From Leucaena leucocephala (taxonomy: Eukaryota > Streptophyta > Magnoliopsida > Fabales > Fabaceae), in contig CM073545.1 of NCBI GenBank assembly GCA_037074615.1, positions 16,820,001 through 16,884,000 of the forward strand: a DNA stretch of 64,000 nt. Direction: 5' to 3'. Each line of letters opens with the position of its first letter. Within the stretch, counting starts at the first letter, position 1. The translations under genes and the position numbers were made by a program. Below the pieces are notes generated by a model, which was not told the DNA's origin, searched no databases, and saw only the letters and a list, made by a program, of their open reading frames with translations. Positions 1-10,684 of this stretch are shown here, one piece after another.

Positions 1-2947
1 AAATTTACAAATTTCAATTTTAACAATTAATAATAATAAATTAACAAATATTCACATAAAAATGTATGAATCTTAATTTATATTATGAGAGATGATATAA
101 AAATTTATAAGTATTTATATCTAAATTTACAAGTAGATATATATAATATTTTAATAACTAATAATAGTAAAATAATACGTGTAATTAAAAAATTTAACTT
201 AATAGATATAAGTAATTTTATATAAATTCTGTCCTTTTTTTTTACGATACCTTAAGGAATTAACTTAATATAGACGCATGCATCGCATTATATATGAAAA
301 TATTTAAGAGTATACAGTATTAATTAATTGATTGGTTGATTAATTAGGTTAATTATTGATGATTTGACTAACGTTGTTGACAGTCGAAGGAAAGCATCGA
401 TGTGGCTCTTGGAGATGTTTTATCAAAACCAGGGCTGCCACTTCCTCTGGGTCTTAAAGCCCCGGCGCTTGATAGTGTGTTGAGTGAATTACAGAGACAA
501 GGAATCCCGAAGATTCCTCCCTCTTGTGCTTGACCACCAAAAACCCTAATTCGACGAATTCTCATTCTTTTAATTACATGCTTGCTCATATGTAACATCT
601 CTTATATATATAACGCATATATATATATATATCTATGCGTTATAATTACGAACCATGCCTCATTTTTCATCGGTATCTTTTTTCCCAGAATAAGTGGGGG
701 AAAAGTGTACGAGTGTTGTTGAAAAGTAAATAAATGATGTACTAGCTAGCTAGCTATACTTCATGTATGAGACTAATATAAGGTGACCGCCAATTCTCAG
801 TAAATTAAAGTCTTGTAGTAAATTTTTCTTTTTACCTAATCTGCTTTCACGACACTTCAAGAGTACTATGTTCTCGTAAATGCCGACATTCTTGTCTTTT
901 CTTTTTTCCTAATTATTAAACCGGCCACATTTAAGAACCACATCATTCGTTGATTAACCCGAGTCAAGTCTAATTAAGGCCATTAAAAACACAAAGCTCT
1001 CTTAAGAAGTTTTTAACGCAACTACGCGCGCGTGTGGTTTGAACTGGGGATTATTGGTTAAATTTTAAGTATATCACGACTCCTAATTTATTTACAATTG
1101 CTACATATTTATTTTGATTATTATTTCTTTATAATAATCATTGAAAAATGGGTCATGTTTAAATAATATTGGGTCCATAATTCATATATCCGCCATAGAA
1201 AACATGACGTTAAGAAAATAAAAATAAAATATGGGCATCAATGGATGCTATAAATAACTCATAATGCTGTATATAGCTTAGTAGAAAAAGGAAAAAAAAG
1301 CACTCTATCAAGTCCATTGGAAGCTAACTCAGGCTTTAAATATATGGTTACGTTGTACTAATTTGGAGCTAATTCGATCGTAAGCTAGAATATCAATATA
1401 TTAGTCAAAATAATTAAAAAATATCCATTGCTATAAGAGAGTTATTTTGCGAGCGAGCTAGTTAATGCCCATGAAATGACGCTGGGACCAAAATATTACC
1501 TACCAGTTTACTAATATTGATTGTAAGATATTATTTTCTTCATCAATCAAACTATAACTTAACGCTCTAATGAATGCTTTATGGCTGTCCTAATAATTAA
1601 GAATAATATGTTACGAAGTTTTATATGTATATGTATATATATATATATATTTAATTTCATTAGTTTTGCCTTGTTCATTCCCACATGAACCAAAGGTTCA
1701 ATTACAGAAGAATCGATCTGTAGTGGAAAATTAGTGAATGTGGATTGATTGGACAAGCAAAAATGTGACCGACCCAAGGCCTTATTTTTTACATCTTTAG
1801 AAGATCAAGACGAAAATCTATCATGTTCAGCCAGTTGCATCGTCAACAAACAAAATGACGAGATAAACATGAAATATAAAATTATATTTAACTTAACCCC
1901 TTATTTTCTAGTAAAGCAGATAAGCTACTCATCCGATCTTTAATGTGTGATTTAATTAAGGAGTTAATTATGATTCTAAATAATAAGATTTATTCCCTAT
2001 ATTTATCTATTTTTTCTAAACTACTCCTAATACTCCCTCAAGAATTAAAAAAGATGATTAGTATGTTTAAAAAAATATTATATTAATTAAATTAATTAAA
2101 TAAATAAATATTATATTAAGGATTAGATGAATATTTTAAAAGGTACAACACGCCGTATTTCCCAGTGAAAGCTGAAACATATCATGTGTGGATGTATAAT
2201 TAGACTAAGTTTTATTTTTGATATGTATATTGAAGTGTTTGTTTAGTATTTTTTTTTAGTAATAGTTGATCATTAATTCACGATCATCCTAGTTAGGCCC
2301 ACCTCGTGTGTGTTAAATTTTCTTCCTCTTTTTTTTTTTTTTTAAATTGTAATTCACTAATTAAATTAAATTTAATGAAAAGGATATGACTATTTTGAAC
2401 TAGCTCGACGCCTCGCCAATTTCATTTGCATACTTCTTTCAAGTTTCAAATGTTGTACTTATTTTATTTCGCAAGACTTGATACAATGTACAAAAAAATA
2501 CTAAAAGAAGGTGATGTGAAACTCAATAAAACACGTATACAATATTCATAAGTCATAAATAGCTGGCTTATATATATTTTTTATATTTTAGTAAATTTTG
2601 ATACAAAATCTAAGATGAATTTGATAGTTTATGGCTTCGATTAAATTTTTGTCTAGACGAAATTGATATATTATATTAACGTATAGATGTGGTGTAAGTG
2701 GATGTAGATTTGTGCATGTAATATGAGAAAGAAATTGAGAGTGGGAGACACGCGCGGTGTGGGCCCAGGGGAGACAGAGATGAAAGCAAAGGAGGACATC
2801 GTCAGCGGATGATGATTTGAAATCTTGAAATGAAACCATGAGAAATGCCACATGTAGGCCATATGATGTCGACACGTTTCATAGATAAGCCGAGTCAGAC
2901 AGCCCTACGTGGTTGGGGCCACGCGCGAGGTGAATGCATCTAAATGC
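1..2947. other. AT-rich intergenic DNA, no gene supported
   Basis: This stretch is strongly AT-rich with short TA microsatellites near 611-632 and 1630-1650. The only open frame with a mixed codon composition is a 76-codon one on the - strand at 368-598. It has no recognisable domain, signal peptide or homologue that I can name. Other open frames are short and biased by AT content. I see no exon-intron structure. Confidence 0.5.
368..598 (-). other. unassigned 76-codon open frame
   Basis: The frame reads from an ATG at 598 to a stop at 368 and is less AT-rich than its surroundings. The product would be basic at the N-terminus and rich in Gly, Ser and Pro in the middle. I recognise no family. 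It could be an exon of a gene running off the left edge, a small peptide gene or chance. Confidence 0.15.
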
Positions 2948-3305
2948 ATGTTTGGTATCATGGAGGTGGATGTGAGGATGAGAGAATAGAAGTAAAAGAT
3001 AAATCAAATAGTATAATAAAAATTATTTTTATTTTTAATATTTTAAATTATTTTAATTTTATTAAAAAATTAAAAATAATATGAGAGAAGTAAAAATAAA
3101 ATATTTTATCTAAAGATATAAAATTATTGGATAAGTTTAATTTTTCCTAAATTCTAAAAAAATATTTTAAACTATTTTATCATAAGTTATAAATAAATAT
3201 ATATAAATTTTATATTTATTTTTAACCTATAAAATAAATTTTTAAAATTAATTTTTAACCTACTCCTATTTTTATTTTTATTTCTTTTTTCAGTTTCACT
3301 CTCAT
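2948..3305. mobile_element. diverged MITE-like element, GTTTGGT family
   Basis: It starts with a TGTTTGGT motif followed by AT-rich sequence. It shares an ordered series of motifs with the tandem pair at 39440-40222: an 'actattttat..aagttataaa' block, then 'ttttaacctactcctattt', then a pyrimidine-rich end. No coding capacity is seen. Its right boundary is uncertain. Confidence 0.45.
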
Positions 3306-4419
3306 CAGAAACACTTTTATCATGTACCGTGAAGTCCAACGTGGCACTCGGGAATGGGATGATACAATTGCAATCCCAAACCCTGACCCTTGGTGAGTGG
3401 GAAGAGACAGATGGGGTGGGGTGGCCTCTAATCAACATCATAAACATTAACAAGGGTTTAATTTGGAAATAAGGAGGGAGTATATATGATGATCAACTTC
3501 TTAAATCTCAATATGACTGAAGATTTTTTATGAGTTTTAAATAATCAAGCAATGGCAATTAATAAGAAGTGGTTATTGGCATAGTAGACATTTGTTGGCT
3601 TCTATAGATAAAAAGGGGTAAATTATCCTATTTAAGCCGTATTAACCTTTTAAAAATAGCACAATTTTAGATGTATTTACATCTCACTCATATTTGAGAG
3701 TTAGGGCAGTTTGGTTTAAAATTTGCAAAGTAAAACTAATTTTTGATGGGTATTTTTTATTCATAGCTGGCAACGATGGAATCTAAATATAGTCTAGATC
3801 AATCTTTTGGTACCAGCTCTTTCCATACTTAACCACGTTTATGATTGCTGCTTCCTTAACTCTTCAAATCGACTGTTTTATAAAGTACATATATCTTTCT
3901 ATTTATAGCAATACTGTTCGAGTTATCATCAAATAATTAAATATAAATATATCTTCTAACGGATATTAAAAATTTAATTTATCATATTATGAAAGACTAA
4001 TTCTTTCAATTAGACTAAACATCCATTATTTAACTCTTCAAATCTTGTTACGAGGGATGTGGATCATTTTGGAGGCTTTTATCCTGATCAAGGAGTCAAG
4101 CCTTCCTTTTCTTCTTCTTCTTTTTTTTTATTAAGCATATATATCATTCAATTTGAGTCATATTCAAAATACTGTTAGACACTAAATATAGATATCTCTA
4201 TTAATAATAATTCAAAATTTGATTCGCTACATTGTGAGAGATTAGCTGATTCTGTTAGGTTTACGCCTGAGGGTAATAGACGAATCGTCATTCCTGACAT
4301 TGGTATTGCCTAGGAGGAAGAGAGACTTCGCCCTGCCCTTATATCATGAGTGAGCCCAACCCCTTTTTAAAAATTATTGTAAAAAAAAAATATGCTAGTT
4401 ATAACTCCCATTAGTAATC
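3306..4419. other. intergenic DNA, nothing recognised
   Basis: No exon, RNA gene or complete repeat is recognised. An open frame on the - strand that overlaps the left part runs into the neighbouring AT-rich element and looks accidental. Confidence 0.4.
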
Positions 4420-4612
4420 ATTCTTCTTCTTTTTTTTGCCCACCCAGTTTACTTACGCTTTGTCCCGACTATATTCGGACTCGACCCGCGTCGCACACCT
4501 AATTATAGTGGGTGAGTCTCTTAACGGGGATTTTTTGCATATAACAAGGCTCAAACTCGAGATCTCGTTTAAACGATACCGAATCGTTTACCACTAAGAT
4601 AAATCCCTGTTG
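4420..4612 (-). mobile_element. tRNA-derived SINE, Au-like, inverted copy
   Basis: The reverse strand carries a tRNA-like head. A degenerate A box (GTGGTAAACGATTCGGT at about 4580-4600) is followed by a B box around GAGTTTGAGCC. After these comes the fixed body motif that includes GGGAGACTC-like sequence, GACGCGGGTCGAGTC and a GGGTGGGCAA tail. At least five other copies occur in this window. The Pol III promoter boxes are eroded, so it is probably inactive. Confidence 0.7.
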
Positions 4613-4775
4613 CTAATCCTTTTTTGGTTGTAAGGTAGGCCTTTTTTTATTTTCACAGCCCAACAATGATTTCAGTACTGGGCCTTGCCGCAAGTGGTAA
4701 TTGGGCCAATACCTCTTTTAAAAAAATATTTATATGAACGGACGAGTCCATATCCATAAAAAAGAAGAAGCAGAA
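4613..4775. other. spacer between two opposed SINE copies
   Basis: This is a short non-coding spacer. The flanking SINEs lie head to head and could form an inverted-repeat hairpin in a transcript. Confidence 0.3.
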
Positions 4776-4978
4776 GAACCAACGGAGGTTGGTATGAGTG
4801 GTAAGCGGCTCGGTATCGCTTAAGTAAGGTCTCGAGTTCGAGTCTTGGCGTACACAGAAAATTCCGGTTGGGAGACTCATCCACTATAGCCAGGTGCGCG
4901 ACGCAGGTCGGATCTGAATGTAGTCGGGGCAAAATTCTAGTGAATCGGGTGGGCAAAGAAGAAGAAGAAGAAGAAGCA
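4776..4978 (+). mobile_element. tRNA-derived SINE, Au-like
   Basis: The A-box-like TGGTATGAGTGG and B-box-like GAGTTCGAGTC lie near 4790-4850. The conserved body ends in GAATCGGGTGGGCAA followed by an AAG-rich tail at 4957-4978. The order and spacing match the copies at 9837-10022 (reverse) and 56662-56845 (forward). Confidence 0.75.
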
Positions 4979-5314
4979 AATCTATCCAGCAAATCCGTAA
5001 TAGCACGAGAGAATTATATAGAGGCACGAAATTCGTAAAATTTTGTATTTTCAAAAACCCCTGATGATAAATACTTACTGTTTCAGTTGTAAATTTGTGT
5101 TATGTTCAAATAGAGAATAATGTTTAATACCTTTTCTAATTATAAATTTACTTTATGCAAATGATAAATATTCATAATTCAACCGGTAAATTTTCGTCAT
5201 GACAATATGAATGATAAATTTAATAATTAATTTGTGAATTTAGCAATTCTTCCAAGTAGCTTATTTCATATTTTTTTTTTGGATGTCCAGCTTCAAAATT
5301 TAGGGCCCGCCACA

Positions 5315-6037
5315 GCTGATATTAGGGGTGAGTAACAGGCGAGTTAGGCTAGCCTGATAGTCAGCCCGTGCTCTGCCCGTTTATATTTTAATAGGCACGG
5401 GTTAGCCTATGCTCGTGCCTCAATCCGTTTAAGCTCGTATTAAACGGGTTGAGATGAACCCGTTTGGGCTGAACGGGCATAGGCAACCCATTTAAAAAAA
5501 AAAATTAAACCTATTTAAAATTCTAATAACAATCAATGCTAACAAATAACATAGTGTACAGTGATAATAAATAATAGTATACACATGATATAATTATTCA
5601 TCTTAAAATCACAACCGTACAAAATATCTATTTAAATATTTTAGTTTAATATTATTATTTTAAAAACTAGACCATCCCATAAAATTTTAACCCAACAAAA
5701 CTCCGTCCTCTCTAAAAATTGTGGATAAATATTATAATCTTTTATAATTTAAAACTTCACAACTTCAACGAAAATAGTAAATAGTATAATTTATTTAAAA
5801 AAATTATTAAATAAATATTTAAATAAAAATTTATTAAAAATATATATACACACATGAACGGGCGGGCATGGGCAGCCCGATGGTGTGCCCGTAGCCCGCC
5901 CGTTTAACACATACAGCCCGCCCGTTTAAGCCCGTCAGTTACGGGTTTAATTTGGGCGGGCTCAAACAGGGTAAATTTAAGCTGGGCTCGGGCGGGTATA
6001 CCGGACGACGGGCACTTTGCTCAACCCTAGCTGATAT
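5315..6037. mobile_element. non-autonomous hAT-type element with 8-bp target duplication
   Basis: The element proper spans 5323-6029. It begins TAGGGGTGAGTAA and ends TTGCTCAACCCTA, which are imperfect inverted repeats. The identical octamer GCTGATAT flanks it at 5315-5322 and 6030-6037. Subterminal zones are dense in GGGC and CCCG motifs around an AT-rich core. There is no transposase frame. An 8-bp duplication with short inverted termini is characteristic of the hAT superfamily, so this is a deletion derivative or MITE. Relatives occur at 58778 and 63970. Confidence 0.85.
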
Positions 6038-7203
6038 ATATTATATGAACAAATGAATCCACGACCATTCTTCCTTTTTTCTTTCATAAAGAGGGGGGGG
6101 GGGACAGAGAAAACATGAACCTAAAGTCAAAAAAATGTATACCCAAAACAGAGGAAGAGGATGTTGAACATCTTTTTCAGTGGACAGCTTCGAAAGAGCA
6201 CCATACGGGCTATGTTTTTCAATTGTTGTTCCGCTCATCGCGCCGACGCTCCAAACTAACGTGAATCCTGTCTCCTTTTCGTTATGATTATTATTCTTCG
6301 TTTATTTACCTTTTACTGCATACCATCCTTTTCTTTTTCGTCCTCAAAGACAGTAAAGCACTTGGAAGAAGATTTCATGTGTTGGCGGCAAAGAATTGAA
6401 AGCAAGAGAGTTGAATGCTTAATAGTCATCAGCTTCACTTCTTTTCCCTTTTCTCCTTAATTTGTTTTTTTTTATTAATTCTCTTTGTTTGTTTTGAGTA
6501 TTATATGCATGAACTTCCATTTTCATAATGGTGGCTCGCCAAAGTGAGACCACAATGTCCTCCGTTAGTTTCGTTAACTAGAGCAAAACAGGAAAACAGC
6601 GCCTTTTGACCATGACAAGTTATAAACAAATTGAGTCCCATGCACTCTCACAGACATATTCTTCTTTTTTTTATGGCCCTTAGGGCCACCATATTTTTTT
6701 TAATTATATTACTAGGTATTTAAATATCTAACTAATTTAATTGAGATTTTATGATTATGATATTTTTCTTTAAAAATATTTTTTAATAAGGTGAGCGTTA
6801 AACTTCAATTATTTAACTTTGTAATCTGGTTGATTCACTTATTATATTGGATAAATATTACATATTCTCTTACATATAAAAAATGTTGACTAGGAAATTT
6901 GAGGCCTAGGGATTAAAATTAATTAGTGTGCATGGAACAAACAGGGATGGGTGTGTCCCCGAGGCTGCCAGTGAGAGAAACTAGCACATGCAGCATCAAC
7001 TACTAATTAAAGTGCCCTTACCCCACCCCTACCCACTCTTCCTTTCTTCTTTCCTCAATCCACGCACCATTCCACTCCCCCCTCTCATTTTCCCAAGTAC
7101 CTACTTTCATGTTCTTTCACATTCTTATTGTCTTAAACATAATTTTAAATGGGACCATTGCGTTGTTATTTACTTCTTTATTTATTATTAATTCCTCCCA
7201 AAT
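6038..7203. other. intergenic DNA upstream of the E6-like gene
   Basis: No exon is recognised. A run of nine or more G residues lies near 6092. The last few hundred bases would contain the promoter of the gene starting at 7304. Confidence 0.4.
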
Positions 7204-7230
7204 GTGACCAATAAAGTTCTATATAACGAG
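7204..7230 (+). promoter_or_regulatory. CCAAT-like motif and TATA box of the E6-like gene
   Basis: A GACCAAT motif at about 7206-7212 and a CTATATAAC TATA box at about 7219-7227 precede the start codon at 7304 by about 80 bases. This is a normal plant arrangement with a short 5' leader. Confidence 0.6.
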
Positions 7231-7303
7231 CCTTCCCCATTCATCCTTTGACACTGCACTGTCCAGCTATCTAGCTTTCCACTTCTCTCACCGAGTTCCC
7301 ACC

Positions 7304-8269
7304 ATGGCTTCCCACCACTATTTCCCTTCCTTCTTCTTCTTCCTCCTTGCTTTTGTTCTTCTTCTTCTCTCTCCTCAAACTCAAGCCAGACGAGAAGGCA
7401 AGTTCCTCAGCTTCTTCTCTCACTTCACTACAACCTCTCACAACAATCACAAGCCACCTCAAGTCGTAGTTATCCCTCCCAAACTCAAATCTCACCCACC
7501 CTCACCCTCACCTTCACCTGCATCTTCTCCTTCAGAATCCATCGCAGCAACACCGGAATCAATCCTAGCTGCACCGTCTCCCGCACCGGCACCAGAATCC
7601 ACAGAAGCAGCACCAGTTCCTTCACCTGCAGAATCAGGCGAGTTTGTCGACAGAGGAGATGGCTATGGCCTCTATGGCACCACAAGCTTCGTCGACAACA
7701 GTAATGGCAACCACGAGAGCTTCAACACGGGTTTTGGCACCAAGTTATACAGCAACAACTACAACAACAACAACAACAATGAAGAGGAATACACAAACAG
7801 CTACAACAACAACCAAGAGTATTACAACAATAATCACAGAAGCAAAAACTACTACGAAGATAGTTACTACAACAACAACAACAATGATAATAGGTACTCC
7901 TACAACAACAACAACAACTACAATGATAATAGGTACTCCTACAACAACAACAACAACAAGAATGTTTATTACAGTAATAATGGTTATAATGGGTATGAGA
8001 GGGAAAGAGAAGGAATGAGTGACACTAGGTTCGTGGAAAATGGCAAGTACTTTTATGACGTGAAGGGTGAGAATCAGAATTATAATCACTATAAAGTTGA
8101 TGGGTATGAGCCTACCACGGGAAGATCAGAGAGCACCGCTGAGAACAATAATAACTATGGAGGGAGTTACTATGAGAAGAACAACAACAACTACAGAAAA
8201 TACCCTAACGAGTTTGACACCATGGAAGAGTATGAGAAGCAGCAGGAAAACCAGGGATACGTGCCTTGA
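7304..8269 (+). CDS. E6-like secreted cell-wall protein
   Basis: This single-exon gene encodes 321 residues. Residues 1-28 form a signal peptide with a hydrophobic Phe/Leu core and a likely cut after QTQA. Residues about 62-112 are rich in Pro, Ser and Ala. Residues about 150-230 are Asn/Tyr-rich low complexity with a 13-residue tandem repeat. Residues about 237-256 carry GMSDTRFVENGKYFYDV, the hallmark of the E6 family first described from cotton fibre. The family is thought to act in the cell wall or extracellular matrix, but the biochemical role is unknown. The start is the first ATG after a TATA box about 80 bases upstream, in a CCACCATGG context. Long open frames on both strands inside it are products of the AAC triplet repeat. 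Confidence 0.88.
   Translation: MASHHYFPSFFFFLLAFVLLLLSPQTQARREGKFLSFFSHFTTTSHNNHKPPQVVVIPPKLKSHPPSPSPSPASSPSESIAATPESILAAPSPAPAPESTEAAPVPSPAESGEFVDRGDGYGLYGTTSFVDNSNGNHESFNTGFGTKLYSNNYNNNNNNEEEYTNSYNNNQEYYNNNHRSKNYYEDSYYNNNNNDNRYSYNNNNNYNDNRYSYNNNNNKNVYYSNNGYNGYEREREGMSDTRFVENGKYFYDVKGENQNYNHYKVDGYEPTTGRSESTAENNNNYGGSYYEKNNNNYRKYPNEFDTMEEYEKQQENQGYVP
7862..7972 (+). repeat. AAC-triplet-rich zone with a 39-bp tandem repeat in the E6-like gene
   Basis: The motif TAGGTACTCC recurs at 7891 and 7930, giving a 39-bp period (13 residues) embedded in AAC repeats that encode poly-Asn. The region should be length-polymorphic by slippage, always in steps of whole codons if function is kept. Confidence 0.75.
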
Positions 8270-9836
8270 TCCATCTGTGTTCTTTTAGTTGTCTTTTTTG
8301 TTCTGAGAGGCACAGAAAGTGATGAGTACGTATGCATACAAAAAGATTGAAAGAAAAATTTTACTGAATTATATATATGATGAATGCGTGTTATCTGTTA
8401 TCTTCTAGTTTCCTTTTGTGATCCATATATTGTATTGCACAGTTTCATTTTTCTGCAGTTAGAAACAGATGGAGTATTAATATAATTATATGATTCTGTG
8501 GTTGTGGCTTCGGTTTTGAAGAGTGGATATATCTGGCATCTGAATTAATATGCTCAATCATGGAAACTGGATTATTATGTTTTAAGTAAATTCTAGACGA
8601 AGGATGGCATTTATATTCAAATTAAATTGGTTGTTCTTGTAACTAAACTTTGAAGAAGAGGAATAATATATGCTCAAACTGGATTATTTCTAAACTGTTA
8701 ATTCTCTCTTCTTGAACATTCTTCACTTTATTTCTCAAAATTGCTGGAACAAAATCACGTACAAGATGTTTTTTTGGCCTACTCACGTATAAGATTAAGT
8801 AAGTCCTCTTTTGCCTAGGACCATGCTTGTAATTTAACTTTGAATAAAGAGGAGTCATTTCAGACACAGGCACAATAAATGCAATGAAATGAAACAATTC
8901 ATTAAATTATAGATGTGTCCATTTTACTCTATTCTCGTTGCCAATGTACTATAGTACAAATATGTTGGGTGCAGAAAAGTAAACCTAATGAATTCACTTT
9001 AGGAGTCCTTGGTGCATCTGAAATTTCAATAGATTGAAAGGAAGAATGTGAGGTTACTTGAGATATACTTTGATTCACAGTTTGGACATAATTCGTTATT
9101 ATGCCTAAAATTATTGCTCCATGGGATGACTACTCCTTCAATTAATCCTCGGATGCTGCAGGCAAGCACGATGCAATGATTATCTCTCTTTGTTCCTTTT
9201 CTTTTCTTTTTCTTCCCTTTTCTCTTTTTGCTTTTTTTTTTTCCCAGTACGGAGGGAAACTCTGTGGGGGTAAGATCTGGTTCTTTAACTATGCCCCCCA
9301 TTCACACTTTCAATCTGGATTGTAGTTCAGAGCAATTTCTTTCGCCGCAAAGCTTTTCAATAAGGCATACGACTACGCGTAAGGATTTTTTTAGGAACAT
9401 TCAATCATATTAGAAGTTAGAACCGGGTCATCCGGTTAAACTAGTGAATCGTTTAAACAATCATTTAGTCGGTTTAATCAAGAATTTTGAATTGGTTAAC
9501 TAAATTAAATTTTATATTTTGTTTTCCCCTTTTAAATCTGAAACAATGTCGTTTTAAATAAAAAATAATACTTTGTCATATTTATGTTTTTATTAAATTA
9601 TGTGTAATTTATATATAAATATTTTATTTATTCATGAATTAATACCTTTTTATTTAAATACTTTTTTCAATATTATATATAAATATTTATATATTTTTTA
9701 ATTAAGTTATATTATTTTAACAATGTTTGCGTTGACCATAATCTAACAAGAGTTGGTCTACTGAACCTTATACGATGGATTCAAGGATTGGTCTGGTTTT
9801 CAATACCTTCCTTTTTTTTCACCTTTCCGCATAATT
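8270..9836. other. 3' flank of the E6-like gene and intergenic DNA
   Basis: The first 250 bases probably hold the 3' UTR. No other exon is recognised. A pyrimidine-rich tract at about 9195-9240 gives Lys-rich translations on the - strand that look accidental. Confidence 0.4.
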
Positions 9837-10022
9837 TTTTTTTTAGTTGCCCACCCGGTTCACCGGAGCTTTGCCCCGACTACATCCGGATCCGACCCGC
9901 GTCGCGCACCTGGCTGTGGTGGGTGAGTCTCCCAACGGGGATTTTCTGCATTCGCTAAGGCTCGAACTCGAGACCTCGCTTAAGCGATACCGAGCCGCTT
10001 ACCACTCGGACCAACCCGTTGT
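9837..10022 (-). mobile_element. tRNA-derived SINE, Au-like, best preserved copy
   Basis: On the - strand it reads TGGTCCGAGTGGTAAGCGG (A box, near 10000-10018), then GAGTTCGAGCC (B box, near 9964-9974). The conserved body follows and ends GGTGAACCGGGTGGGCAAC, followed by an A-run. Both Pol III boxes fit consensus, so this is the youngest-looking member here. Confidence 0.8.
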
Positions 10023-10197
10023 TTTTTTCCGCATAAATTGAACAGTCACTTATCATTTTTTTGGTACAAATATTTTTATTATATATAATCTATGATAAAA
10101 AAAGGCCGCATTTAACTTTTTTCGGGCCTAAACTGTCTCTTCTTTTCCACGTCAGCCCATCAAGAGTTTTATCCAATTAATGGAAAAAGAAAAAGAA

Positions 10198-10292
10198 TTT
10201 TTTTTTTTGGTTGTCCACCTGGTTCACTGGAGCTTTGCCCCGACTATATCTGGATTTGACCCGCGTCGCGCACCTGGCTATGGTGGGTGAGT
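10198..10292 (-). mobile_element. 3' fragment of an Au-like SINE
   Basis: It contains only the body and tail portion of the SINE, from the CACCCACC motif to the GGTGGACAACC end. The tRNA-like head is missing. This fits 5' truncation during target-primed insertion. Confidence 0.7.
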
Positions 10293-10684
10293 ACAAGTTT
10301 TTATACACGTTATTTTTATCCAAATCCAGTCCATCATCTTGACGAAAATCCAACAAAGAGTGGATCAAATTTCGATCCACCTCCACAAAATTGGGTCCCG
10401 AGGGGGTTCTTGGATGGTCCATAAAGCCTCTTGGGCCGAGCAAATAATATGCAAGGCGTGAGAAATCCTGGACAACACGAAAGCTACGTGATACAATACG
10501 AAGTTGCTTGCTTTGAAGATTTTCGAGTCAGTTTCAGGGTCTCCGAGAATTTCCGGTATTTTCTTCTCCTTGTGCTCTGTCCTCGAGCTAGAACCTCAGA
10601 TGTTCTGTTGTTTTCACTGTTGAATGCTTGCTCTTCTTATCGCAGTATTTTCCAATTAGGGTTTAAGTTTGTTGGGGACTTGCA

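Noticed and set aside
7745..8089. Open frame of 114 codons on the - strand, rich in Val and Ile, resembling a membrane protein
   Set aside because: It is the reverse reading of AAC-triplet repeats in the E6-like gene. Poly-Val/Ile is what GTT repeats translate to.
9026..9413. Possible organelle DNA insertion or small gene (91-codon - strand frame and 61-codon + strand frame)
   Set aside because: The Lys-rich part is a pyrimidine tract read in reverse and I could not match the rest to any organelle gene.
9847..10041. Open frame of 64 codons on the + strand with a protein-like composition
   Set aside because: The DNA is an inverted tRNA-derived SINE. The same peptide-like reading recurs at the other SINE copies, including the - strand frames near 4672-4992.
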